Origin: Lachnospiraceae bacterium
GTDB taxonomy: Bacteria; Bacillota; Clostridia; Lachnospirales; Lachnospiraceae
Direction of reading: 5' to 3'
DNA length: 54,484 bases
Assembly: GCA_021201665.1 (NCBI GenBank)
Contig: JAJQEO010000037.1
Coordinates: forward strand, 1-54,484
In this document: piece by piece, positions 6,747 to 14,360 of the stretch
Numbering within the stretch: position 1 is the stretch's first letter
Layout of the letters: each line of letters begins with the position of its first letter
Made by a program: the position numbers and the translations under genes
The notes under the pieces: model-generated
The model's input: the letters and a program-made list of their open reading frames with translations, nothing else
What the model was told of the DNA's origin: nothing
Database searches by the model: none

Positions 6747-8126
6747 ATGGCATCACGTGTACAAAACATGACGGAAGGAAAGCCGCTGCGGCTGATTCTG
6801 TTTTTTGCGCTGCCGCTCATGCTGGGGAATGCGTTTCAGCAGCTTTATACGCTTGTGGACACCATGGTGGTGGGGCAGGCGCTGGGGGTAACCGCACTGG
6901 CGGCGCTGGGCGCGGCGGACTGGCCAAACTGGATGTTTCTCGGGATCATCCAGGGTTTTTCACAGGGATTCTCGATTAAGATGGCGCATGATTTCGGCGC
7001 AAAGGATTATGAAGCGCTGAGGCGAACGGTTGCACATACAACTTTTCTGGCGGCAATTTCCGCCCTGCTGCTGCTCTTGGCAGGGCAATGTCTGCTCCGT
7101 CCCCTGCTCGTCCTTTTGCAGACACCCGACTCAGTGATAGAAGGCGCGCTGCTCTATCTGCGGATTATGATCGCGGGAGTTCCGGTGGTGATGGCGTACA
7201 ATGTCCTGGCCTCGGTCCTGCGTGCGCTCGGCGACAGCAAAACTCCGCTTTATGCCATGCTGCTGGCAGCCGGCATTAATATCGTGCTGGATCTGGTGTT
7301 TGTGCTCCTCTTCCGCTGGGGAATCGCCGGAGCGGCGTCCGCAACCATTTTCGCGCAGGTCTGCTCGGGACTTTTTTGCTTCCGCGCGATCCGCCGCATT
7401 GATTTTCTGCATTTGTCGCGGGCGGACTTCCGGATCAGCCGTTCTCTTTGCCTGTATTTGATGAAGCTTGGATTTCCCATGGCGTTTCAGAATGGGATCA
7501 TCGCCGTCGGCGGCATGATCGTTCAATTTGTCGTAAATGGATTTGGCGTTTTGTTCATTGCAGGATTTACAGCGACCAACAAGCTCTACGGACTGCTTGA
7601 AATCGCTGCTACCTCCTTCGGATACGCGATGGTGACTTACGTCGGACAAAATCTTGGCGCAGGAAAAATAAAACGCATCAGCCAGGGGATACGCGCTGCG
7701 CTGGTGACTGCGATCGCTGTTTCCATTGTGATCGGCGCGGCCATGCTGCTGTTCGGCAAGATGATCCTGGGACTGTTTCTTTCCGGCACCGCCGAGGAAG
7801 TGTCCACCGCGCTGGGGATCGCCTACCATTACCTGACCATCATGAGCGTCTGCCTTCCGATTCTCTATATTCTCCATGTCACGCGATCGACGCTGCAGGG
7901 CATGGGCGATACGCTGCTGCCGATGGTTTCCGGCATCGCGGAATTTGTCATGCGCACCGGCACCGCCATCGGCCTCCCCATGCTAATCGGGGAATCCGGC
8001 ATCTTTTACGCGGAGGTGCTGGCCTGGCTGGGCGCGGACGTGATTCTGGTCAGCAGCTGCTGTATCCGGATGCGGCAGCTGTCGCGGCAGAGCTTTCTGG
8101 CTACTGACTGTCGTTCGAAATTATAG
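6747..8126 (+). CDS. MATE family multidrug/toxin efflux transporter
   Basis: A 459-residue polytopic protein in two homologous halves of about six helices each. The N-terminal segment GKPLRLILFFALPLMLGNAF followed by QQLYTLVDTMVVG is the diagnostic start of the DinF/NorM-type MATE family; the second half begins around LCLYLMKLGFPMAFQNGI. It would export cationic drugs or metabolites using a Na+ or H+ gradient. The open frame extends upstream to a TTG at 6696, but the ATG at 6747, preceded by AAGGACGG, gives the usual N-terminus (ATGs at 6729 and 6768 are alternatives). A clean terminator follows. Its first 290 bp, with the promoter, are duplicated at 9870-10157. Substrate unknown. Confidence 0.92.
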   Translation: MASRVQNMTEGKPLRLILFFALPLMLGNAFQQLYTLVDTMVVGQALGVTALAALGAADWPNWMFLGIIQGFSQGFSIKMAHDFGAKDYEALRRTVAHTTFLAAISALLLLLAGQCLLRPLLVLLQTPDSVIEGALLYLRIMIAGVPVVMAYNVLASVLRALGDSKTPLYAMLLAAGINIVLDLVFVLLFRWGIAGAASATIFAQVCSGLFCFRAIRRIDFLHLSRADFRISRSLCLYLMKLGFPMAFQNGIIAVGGMIVQFVVNGFGVLFIAGFTATNKLYGLLEIAATSFGYAMVTYVGQNLGAGKIKRISQGIRAALVTAIAVSIVIGAAMLLFGKMILGLFLSGTAEEVSTALGIAYHYLTIMSVCLPILYILHVTRSTLQGMGDTLLPMVSGIAEFVMRTGTAIGLPMLIGESGIFYAEVLAWLGADVILVSSCCIRMRQLSRQSFLATDCRSKL

Positions 8127-8141
8127 TATAGTCTACGAACA

Positions 8142-8180
8142 ATGGGCTTCCCTGCTGATCGGGGAAGCCCATCTTTTACG
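8142..8180 (+). terminator. Rho-independent terminator of the MATE gene
   Basis: ATGGGCTTCCC (8142-8152) pairs perfectly with GGGAAGCCCAT (8162-8172) and is followed by CTTTTA. Confidence 0.85.
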
Positions 8181-8196
8181 CGGATATATTGATCTG

Positions 8197-8292
8197 TCAG
8201 ATAAACATCCATTTGTCCAGACCTTCAAAGGCCTCTTTCATCTTTGCCGGTAGGAACGCCAGATTCATGTGCAGCGGCCAGTCCCATGAAAC
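8197..8292 (-). pseudogene. Possible short C-terminal remnant
   Basis: One minus-strand frame reads SWDWPLHMNLAFLPAKMKEA then FEGLDKWMFI and a TGA. The composition looks like a real protein end, but I do not recognise the family. It lies just downstream of the ATPase stop at 8296 and ends near the MATE terminator. Included as a possible relic only. Confidence 0.2.
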
Positions 8293-8295
8293 ATT

Positions 8296-9684
8296 TTACA
8301 TCTCATCGAAGTCTACTAAGCGGACGTTGCCGCAGCCTTGCGAGACATCTATAGCATCCTGACTGAAGCCGGATTTTGAAAAAACAAAGAATTGCTTTTT
8401 TCGATATGCAAACAAATCTCCACGCTCGAGCAGACACTTTACAACTGCTGCGTCTGTTTTCTCATTTCTCCATTTGCACTCACCAAACAAAGCCTGATCC
8501 TCACAGACCGCCATCAGATCAATTTCTTCCTGCCTTCTCGTTTTGGGATTATTCCCCCACCAACGCCCTATCTTACCAGCCGGAAATAATAAATCTGCAT
8601 AAACAGATGGCTGGAATAAATATTGTATACAGATTTCTTCAAATATCTGCCCCATAAAATCATTTAACTGAGGCAATACCAGAGACTCATATATCTGCGC
8701 TCCTGCCCCACGTATAATCGCGCTTGTATTTGGTCTCACAAAACGATACCAGAACAGATACATGCCGTCTGCCAGCCGGTAGATGGTTCTGCGGCTTGTC
8801 TCTGGTTCCGCTATCGGAATCTCTTTTTTTACAATCCCAAGAGAGATCAGTGACACCAGCTGATTGCTGCAGCCGCTGGTTTCCAGCCCCGTCTTCGTGG
8901 CAATCTCATTTAATCTGCTCGCTCCGCCGGCAATCGCAGAAATAATCGAATGATAGGTCATGGGCTCCTTCAATTCCTGCTTCATTAAATTCAGCGGCTC
9001 TTCAAACAGGCGCCCGGATTCATCAAAAAATAACTGCTTAATATTTTCATGTACAGAAACATCTCCCTGAATGTGAGACAGATATTCCGGAATTCCCCCT
9101 GTTACGCCATAAAAAACAGCCTGTTCTTCTTTCTGATAGCCACAGAGCATCTGCCGGGCCTCAAAAAATGTAAACGGCTGAATCTTGAATTGAGCCGTGC
9201 GCCTTCCGTATAAGGGGCTTTTATAGCCCAGAACCTGCTCTTCCATAAAGCTCATAGAGGAACCGCATAAGATAAAAAAGAGGCTGCTGTCCTTCCAGCA
9301 ATTGTCGATATGGCTCTGCAGCATGGAAGAAATCACCGGGTAGGAGACTGCCAGATAGGGATATTCATCTATAGCCACAATAAGCCTTTTCCCGCTTTTC
9401 GCAAGAGTATCCAGGTGCCCCAGCATGGACTCATAGTCCTTGAATTCGAATGTTTCCTGCAGGCTGTCTTCCTGTGAAAGGAAAGCTCTGGACAGGCCTG
9501 CCAGGTTCTCCTTTTTCGCGCCTTCGACGCTCATGTAATAATATCCCTGCTTATCCTTCATGAATTCCCGGATCAGTGTCGTCTTTCCCACCCGGCGTCT
9601 CCCGTACACAACCGCAAACTCAAAGCTGCCGCTCTGGTACATCCCGTTTAATTTGCTTAGTTCCCGTTCTCTTCCAACGAACAT
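8296..9684 (-). CDS. ATPase_2 / DUF234 family ATP-binding protein
   Basis: The 462-residue protein starts MFVGRERELSKL and has the P-loop GRRRVGKT (residues 28-35), a Walker B LIVAIDEYPYL near residue 100 and a sensor-like LCGSSMSFM. After a winged-helix stretch (SRLNEIATKTGLETSGCSNQ) the C-terminal third has EEIDLMAV and LFGECKWR, the DUF234 nuclease-like DxxxxE-K pattern. It is a STAND-like ATPase related to archaeal ATPase_2 proteins; function unknown, possibly regulatory or element-associated. GAGGAGACATGGC upstream of the ATG at 9684 fixes the start and rejects the longer frame from 9813. The promoter (9823-9851) is followed by nested inverted repeats. The gene sits between the intact MATE gene and a broken copy of its 5' end. 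Confidence 0.85.
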   Translation of the reverse strand: MFVGRERELSKLNGMYQSGSFEFAVVYGRRRVGKTTLIREFMKDKQGYYYMSVEGAKKENLAGLSRAFLSQEDSLQETFEFKDYESMLGHLDTLAKSGKRLIVAIDEYPYLAVSYPVISSMLQSHIDNCWKDSSLFFILCGSSMSFMEEQVLGYKSPLYGRRTAQFKIQPFTFFEARQMLCGYQKEEQAVFYGVTGGIPEYLSHIQGDVSVHENIKQLFFDESGRLFEEPLNLMKQELKEPMTYHSIISAIAGGASRLNEIATKTGLETSGCSNQLVSLISLGIVKKEIPIAEPETSRRTIYRLADGMYLFWYRFVRPNTSAIIRGAGAQIYESLVLPQLNDFMGQIFEEICIQYLFQPSVYADLLFPAGKIGRWWGNNPKTRRQEEIDLMAVCEDQALFGECKWRNEKTDAAVVKCLLERGDLFAYRKKQFFVFSKSGFSQDAIDVSQGCGNVRLVDFDEM

Positions 9685-9776
9685 GCCATGTCTCCTCACC
9701 AGTTCTATGTTTTTGCCCATCTCGCGCAGCAAATGCGTGGCATGGGTGTGAACAGTAACCCACGCTATGCAGATGG

Positions 9777-9851
9777 TTGCTAATTGTACAATTACTAATT
9801 GTTCGATTAGCAATTTTGTTTTATACTAGCACAGCAGGCAGCGATCGTCAA
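9777..9851 (-). promoter_or_regulatory. ATPase promoter with nested inverted repeats
   Basis: Minus-strand TTGACG (9846-9851) and TAGTAT (9823-9828) are 17 bases apart. Just downstream, TTGCTAAT (9777-9784) and ATTAGCAA (9806-9813) form an outer inverted repeat enclosing ACAATT/AATTGT (9788-9802), as expected for repressor sites at the transcription start. Confidence 0.6.
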
Positions 9852-9869
9852 TGGATTTCAATACGTAAA

Positions 9870-10176
9870 ACTTGTGTTTTTTCCGGCAATGTTATATGAT
9901 AAGCCGCGTGAATGAAAGAATCGTATTTAGAATAAGTCGACTGCAATCCCATTGACTTCATACGATGGGCAGTTCACCGACAAAATGCAAAGGACCAAAG
10001 ATATGACATCACGTGTACAAAACATGACGGAGGGGAAGCCGCTGCGGCTGATTCTGTTTTTTGCGCTGCCGCTCATGCTGGGGAATGCGTTTCAGCAGCT
10101 TTATACGCTTGTGGATACCATGGTGGTGGGCCAGGCGCTGGGGGTAACTGCGCTGGGGATTGCATATATACTTTGA
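9870..10176 (+). pseudogene. Duplicated and truncated MATE 5' end
   Basis: From 9870 the sequence repeats 6614-6905, including the TTGTGT/TATGAT promoter, leader and first 60 or so codons of the MATE gene, with about one difference per 15-20 bases. The frame (open from 9952) reads GKPLRLILFFALPLMLGN as in the intact gene, then after VVGQALGVTAL jumps to GIAYIL and stops at 10176. TALGIAY also occurs late in the intact protein (near 7812), so an internal deletion between GCGCTGG-like sequences probably created the joint. Cannot make a transporter. Confidence 0.85.
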
Positions 10177-10242
10177 TATGTTCTTGTTTTTCCGGGGATT
10201 TGCGCGTATACTACTATCATTATTTAATGATACAAGGTGCCG

Positions 10243-10320
10243 GACATCCCACACTTCGTGCGGGATATTCACCGACCAGAGCGATAGCGTAGATGCGGAA
10301 CACGGGGCAATCCGTAGTAT
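10243..10320. repeat. Partial hairpin-repeat modules
   Basis: GACATCCCACACTTCGTGCG followed by GGATATTC and ACCGACCAGAGCGATAGCGT correspond to the GACATCCCACGCTCCGCATG and ACCGACCGAAGCGAAGCGTA modules of the 17189 repeat, but in the opposite order. This is a shuffled fragment of the same mosaic repeat family. The rest of 10177-10420 shows no gene. Confidence 0.5.
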
Positions 10321-10419
10321 CATGTCCTTTTGTCGCTCGAATCATTTAATGTGATCACAGAAATTTGCGGCGCTTGCGCCAGGAAATTTCGATGGTCAAC
10401 GTGCAGTGTAGTTGCGGGC

Positions 10420-10566
10420 AGGAAAGTGAACGTTCTGAGTGTCGCTCCCTTTGTCCTCAGCCACCGGATTCTGTCCAGGGGTTCTGAGAGCTTCGCGGAC
10501 GCGCAAAAATATCTGAATCGCCTGATCGGGCAAATCCCGACACCCCTGGAAGAGATAAACGCATGA
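10420..10566 (+). pseudogene. MoxR AAA+ ATPase C-terminal remnant
   Basis: The frame reads VLSVAPFVLSHRIL and ends FADAQKYLNRLIGQIPTPLE then EINA. The 'AP.VL.HR' segment followed by about 30 residues ending 'IP.P' is the lid-domain end of MoxR ATPases. moxR almost always precedes a DUF58 gene, and here it overlaps the first of three start-codon repeats of exactly such a gene by ATGA. The P-loop and sensor regions are gone; upstream sequence is mosaic repeat and the MATE fragment. Hence a truncated moxR. Confidence 0.6.
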
Positions 10567-10665
10567 GTTTATTGATTGTGCCATTGGAAGAGATAAAAGC
10601 ATGATTCTGTTGATTGCATCATTAGAAGAGATAAAAGCATGATTTTACTGATTGCGGCGTTTGCC
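10542..10665 (+). repeat. 38-bp triplication of a stop/start junction
   Basis: ATGs at 10563, 10601 and 10639 are exactly 38 bp apart, each preceded by GAAGAGATAAA(A/C)GC. Because 38 is not a multiple of three, the first two copies each encode a 13-residue peptide (MSLLIVPLEEIKA and MILLIASLEEIKA) that ends in TGA overlapping the next ATG. The upstream MoxR remnant also ends in an ATGA overlap. Four reading frames are therefore linked by three consecutive ATGA junctions before the DUF58 protein begins. Confidence 0.85.
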
Positions 10666-11763
10666 GTCATATTATATTTTGTTGAAAAATATTCCCTGAA
10701 GCACGTGCTGGATAAGGTTACGTTTGAGACGGCAGCCGATAAGGGCGTTGTGGAGCCGGAAGAGGCCTTCTCCTGGTCGATCACCATCCGGAACGGAAAA
10801 CGGATGATGGTTCCTTATCTCCGGCTGCGGGAAAATATACCGGAGGGTCTTCTCTTTGCGGACGGGAGCGGGCCGGTGGGGTCGACCCGGTTTTCCTGGC
10901 TGACATCGACGCTCTATCTCGGCAGGCGGCAAAAGGTCTGCCTGAGCAGGGACGTCATGCTGCCAAAGCGCGGAAGATATTTTTTCCACGGTGCTTTCGT
11001 GGAGGCCGGTGATTTTCTGGGGATCCGATCAGTGACGGAGAACTACCCGGAGCTGAAAGATGTAGTCGTGAAGCCGCGCCGGTCCGATTCTCCCGAGCTT
11101 GCCGTGCTTCTTGGCGGATACCTCGGGGAGCATTCCGTGCGCAAAAGCCTGATGGAGGATCCGATCAATACCATCAGCTTTTTGGATTACACAGGCCGGG
11201 AGCCGATGCGCTCCATCAGCTGGATCCAGAGTGCCAGGCACAATCGCCTGCTGGTGAAGCAGTATGATCACACGGCCGAGTTCTCCTGTACCGTCCTTCT
11301 GAATGTGGACTGTCCAAGCTCCAGAAATCGCAGTGAGCGGCTGGAGCAATGCTTTTCCATTGTACGCAGCGTCTGTGAGGAGCTGGAAAAGAGAAAAATC
11401 TCCTGCGATTTCCGGACAAACGGAAGCATCGCCGGAGCAATCGGCAGCTGGGACCATGTCGGCGACGGACTGGGGGCGGCGCATCTTGAGACGATCCTGG
11501 AAGGCCTGGGACGGATGACCTACAGTTATCGGGAATCCGCCGGCACCTTCCTCGAGCAGGAAATCCGGGGAATGCAGCGCGGGAAAAGCATCATCCTGGT
11601 GACGCCGGTGGCGCCTGAGGAAGATCCGGTTGTCCGGACAGCCGCAGCGCGGCTTGAGAAAATGTCACAGAGGAAGGTGCTGGTTCTTTATGCGGTAAAT
11701 GCGGCAGGCGGCTTTGAAGCCAAAAGCGAAACCGCCGGGGACAGTCAAGCATGGGCGGACTGA
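10639..11763 (+). CDS. DUF58 domain protein
   Basis: A 374-residue protein with one or two N-terminal hydrophobic residues stretches (MILLIAAFAVILYFVEKY) and the DUF58 signature GREPMRSISWIQSARHNRLL at about residues 184-205, followed by a von Willebrand-like alpha/beta region with LLNVDCP and SIILVTPVAPEEDP. DUF58 proteins pair with MoxR ATPases and membrane or transglutaminase-like partners and are implicated in envelope processes. The start at 10639 is the third of three repeated starts; it continues directly from the junction repeats. The matching moxR is only a remnant, so the system may be defective or use another MoxR. Followed at 11911 by its usual membrane partner. Confidence 0.85.
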   Translation: MILLIAAFAVILYFVEKYSLKHVLDKVTFETAADKGVVEPEEAFSWSITIRNGKRMMVPYLRLRENIPEGLLFADGSGPVGSTRFSWLTSTLYLGRRQKVCLSRDVMLPKRGRYFFHGAFVEAGDFLGIRSVTENYPELKDVVVKPRRSDSPELAVLLGGYLGEHSVRKSLMEDPINTISFLDYTGREPMRSISWIQSARHNRLLVKQYDHTAEFSCTVLLNVDCPSSRNRSERLEQCFSIVRSVCEELEKRKISCDFRTNGSIAGAIGSWDHVGDGLGAAHLETILEGLGRMTYSYRESAGTFLEQEIRGMQRGKSIILVTPVAPEEDPVVRTAAARLEKMSQRKVLVLYAVNAAGGFEAKSETAGDSQAWAD

Positions 11764-11910
11764 ATTCCTGGGAAAAAGCATGCTCAAAAGACTGGCTGAA
11801 GCCTCAGGAAGAGCGTACTCAAAAGGCAGACGAAGCCCACGGAAAATACAAATGTGGACGGGCGGGTGAACCCGCAGCGACATCACATGGCACAATGAGG
11901 AGGAAAACAC

Positions 11911-12981
11911 ATGGCAATCGCTCTTTTAAAAATGCTGACTGACAGTGCCTGGTATCTGGCCTTTATGGCTCCGATCCTGGTGTCACTGCCCGACATAGCC
12001 GGACGAATCCTTCTTATGGTTCCTGTCTTCTGGGTGATTTATCTGGCCATTTTCTGGAAAAAGCGCGATTTTATCTCGGATATTCAGGACATGGTTTTGT
12101 TTGAAGCGAAATTTCTCCTGGGTGTCGGAATTGCAGAGCTGCTTTTTATCGGACCGGCCAAATGGCAGACATTGTGCGGACGTCCTGTCGTTTTGTTTCT
12201 GGTTTTCGGAATTTTCCTCCTGCGTGCCGGACGCATCGCAGGCGCGGCTGGAGAAAAGCGCGGCTTCTGGAGCGCCAGCGGAATTTCTCTGTTCTCGGCA
12301 CTTATCCTGGCGGCGGTTCTCTCGTCAGAAACCGTCCGAAATGGCGCACTCTGGCTCCTTAAAACCCTCTACAACCATCTGGTCATCCCGGTCCTGGAGG
12401 CTTTTTTCTGGCTGCTGGCCGGATTCTTTTCCATCCTGGTCACTCTCTTTTCCATGCTGTTTTCCGGCTCCTTCTCAGCTGAAAACCAGGAGCTTCTGCA
12501 GATGGATCTGGAAAACCCACTGGAGCTGGAGGAAGCAGCCACTGCTCAGACACCCCTGCCCGTAAAGGTTGTGGGCACTCTTCTCCTGATCCTGGCAGCC
12601 GCGGCAATCCTCTTCTTCCTATACCGCAGGCTGGCCGGTAATGCTTCCGGATGGAGGCAAAAGGTGACGGGCAGCATAAGCAGAAGCCCGGACGAGGAAC
12701 ATCCGGGCGGACCTAAGCGCCCCGGTCTCACCGGCCGGAGGCGGAACGTGCGCTATTATTACAGAAAATTTCTGCAGCTCTGTGTGAAAAACGGACTGAA
12801 TACAGAGCGACCTCTGACGAGCGATGACGCGCATAAGTTTGCTGTTTCTTCTGCTTCCTGCCAGGATCCTGAAAGCTCCAGAGAATTCCGGGATCTGTAC
12901 CGGCGTGTGCGCTACGGCGGCGAACCGGAGGATGAAGATACCGGGAAGCAGGCGAAGGAGCTGTATCAGAGCTTTCACTGA
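11911..12981 (+). CDS. Polytopic membrane protein with DUF4129-like C-terminal domain
   Basis: The 356-residue protein has about seven hydrophobic segments in the first 240 residues (for example SAWYLAFMAPILVSLPDIAG, LFSILVTLFSMLF, VVGTLLLILAAAAILFFLY) and a soluble C-terminus with NVRYYYRKFLQLCVKNGL and FRDLYRRVRYGG, the pattern of DUF4129. In moxR-DUF58 operons the third gene usually carries such a domain, often with a transglutaminase core, which I do not see here. TGAGGAGGAAAACAC supports the ATG. The 147 bp after DUF58 contain two partial repeats (CTCAAAAGACTGGC and CTCAAAAGGCAGAC). Probably works with the DUF58 protein at the membrane; exact role unknown. Confidence 0.7.
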   Translation: MAIALLKMLTDSAWYLAFMAPILVSLPDIAGRILLMVPVFWVIYLAIFWKKRDFISDIQDMVLFEAKFLLGVGIAELLFIGPAKWQTLCGRPVVLFLVFGIFLLRAGRIAGAAGEKRGFWSASGISLFSALILAAVLSSETVRNGALWLLKTLYNHLVIPVLEAFFWLLAGFFSILVTLFSMLFSGSFSAENQELLQMDLENPLELEEAATAQTPLPVKVVGTLLLILAAAAILFFLYRRLAGNASGWRQKVTGSISRSPDEEHPGGPKRPGLTGRRRNVRYYYRKFLQLCVKNGLNTERPLTSDDAHKFAVSSASCQDPESSREFRDLYRRVRYGGEPEDEDTGKQAKELYQSFH

Positions 12982-13151
12982 ACCGTTATGCAAATTTATG
13001 GAAAATAATCTCCAGAGTCATAAAGCTTGAAAGAGCGGACAAGTACTGCATCATAACTGATGGCATGGCTCGACTATCCATCCTGCTTAAAGAAACACAA
13101 TCGAAAATGGGAAGCTGTTCATGCATCTGCATATGATAAAGCAGCGGATTT

Positions 13152-13196
13152 GGGCGGATATTTGTCGGAAAACGATAAAATATCCGCCCTTTTTTC
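13152..13196 (+). terminator. Strong Rho-independent terminator
   Basis: GGGCGGATATTT (13152-13163) pairs perfectly over 12 bp with AAATATCCGCCC (13178-13189), followed by TTTTTT. It ends the DUF58 operon. The 170 bp between the gene stop and this stem contain nothing recognisable. Confidence 0.92.
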
Positions 13197-13255
13197 TTAT
13201 AATTTCAATGATAAAAGCCTTAAGGAAATGTCCGTCATAGGAGGGGAGATTTGAC

Positions 13256-13375
13256 ATGGCAAACACAATGTACAAACAGACAGCGGATCTGTATCAATTC
13301 CTCTTAACATGTGGAAATGAGCACGACCCATATCGATTCTGCGGGATGATTGCGCGCGGACTGCCGAAACTCAGC
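13256..13375 (+). pseudogene. Truncated N-terminus of an unidentified protein
   Basis: GGAGGGGAGATTTGAC precedes an ATG that opens MANTMYKQTADLYQFLLTCG then NEHDPYRFCGMIARGLPKL. The codon pattern looks genuine and the segment resembles the start of GAF-LuxR type regulators, but this is a weak memory. After about 40 residues the frame runs into the 3' end of the convergent aldolase gene and becomes its antisense. The gene seems to have been cut off by a rearrangement. Confidence 0.35.
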
Positions 13376-14348
13376 TGCGATTATGCAGCTGTTTCTGCAC
13401 CTCCTGCGCAATCAGCTTTACCAGCATCTCCTGATCCATTTTGCCCATGCGTGCATCTGTCTTTTTCCCTGCGCATGCGGATAAGCCGTCAGAGGCATGT
13501 CCACAGCTTGAAAACAGTTCCATTTTGGTCTGGCACTCCTGTTTCACTGCCTCGACTGCTGCCGGAATCAGGTCAATGATACCCTTGTCCATGCTGTTGA
13601 ATTTTCTGAACTCGGCCTTTACAGCCGCGACATTGATGTCGGTAAATATGTTGACCTTGCTGATGCCTTCATGGATAGCCCTGCGGAAATCGTTATCCGT
13701 CAGTCCGGAGCCTCCGTGCAGGACAAGCGGCACATTCACTGTGTGCGCGATCGTACGGATCCGCTCAAAATCCAGCTTGGGAGGCAGCTTGTAGGCTCCA
13801 TGCGCGTTGCCCACGGCGATCGCCAGCGCATCGACTCCGGTCCGCTCCACATAATCCTTTGCTACGGCGGGATCTGTAAAATATTTGGATGGATCCTCCA
13901 GCTGGGAATCGCCTTCCGCGGAATCCGGGTTATCGCCGACATGGCCCAGCTCCCCTTCGATCGTTGCTCCGTAGGAATGAGCAATTTCCGCCATTTCGCG
14001 CACCTTGCTCACATTAACCTCATATGGGTCTGTCGAGCAGTCGTACATAATTGAAGAAAAACCGAGCTCAAGCGCCTTTAAGCAGGTCTCCTTTTTCAGT
14101 CCATGGTCCAGATGTATGACGACCGGCACACGGGCTTTTTTCGCCATGGGAAGCAGAAAATACGAGATTTCCTCCAGAGGTCCGTAAGGGAGCAGCACCT
14201 CCGCGGATCCCATAATCACCGGAGACTGGGTGGCCTCCGCCGCAGCGATGATCCCTCTGGCAAGCTCCAGGTTCACTGCATTAAAAAGCCCCACCGCATA
14301 TTTTTTCTTTTTTGCCGGGAGCAAAACATCATTTAAATTTGCTAACAC
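13371..14348 (-). CDS. Class II (zinc) fructose/tagatose-bisphosphate-type aldolase
   Basis: A 325-residue protein with the class II aldolase metal ligands: HLDHG (first His pair, near residue 79-82), GNAHGAYK (His near 180) and LHGGSGL (His near 208), plus the NIFTDINVA phosphate-binding segment. It would cleave a ketose bisphosphate or ketose 1-phosphate to dihydroxyacetone phosphate and an aldehyde. The C-terminal 50 residues (AGKKTDARMGKMDQEML) extend beyond the usual end. It follows the PfkB kinase by 12 bp and completes an isomerase-kinase-aldolase cassette. The sugar is unknown; tagatose or a rarer ketose is plausible. Confidence 0.9.
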   Translation of the reverse strand: MLANLNDVLLPAKKKKYAVGLFNAVNLELARGIIAAAEATQSPVIMGSAEVLLPYGPLEEISYFLLPMAKKARVPVVIHLDHGLKKETCLKALELGFSSIMYDCSTDPYEVNVSKVREMAEIAHSYGATIEGELGHVGDNPDSAEGDSQLEDPSKYFTDPAVAKDYVERTGVDALAIAVGNAHGAYKLPPKLDFERIRTIAHTVNVPLVLHGGSGLTDNDFRRAIHEGISKVNIFTDINVAAVKAEFRKFNSMDKGIIDLIPAAVEAVKQECQTKMELFSSCGHASDGLSACAGKKTDARMGKMDQEMLVKLIAQEVQKQLHNRS

Positions 14349-14360
14349 TGCGATTCCTCC

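Noticed and set aside
7131-7877. A 248-codon open frame on the minus strand inside the MATE gene
   Set aside because: It is antisense to a clear membrane-transporter gene, has His/Arg/Asp-biased composition typical of antisense translation, and no ribosome binding site.
13060-13254. A 64-codon plus-strand frame after the DUF58 operon
   Set aside because: It runs through the strong terminator stem at 13152-13189 and has no ribosome binding site or recognisable sequence.
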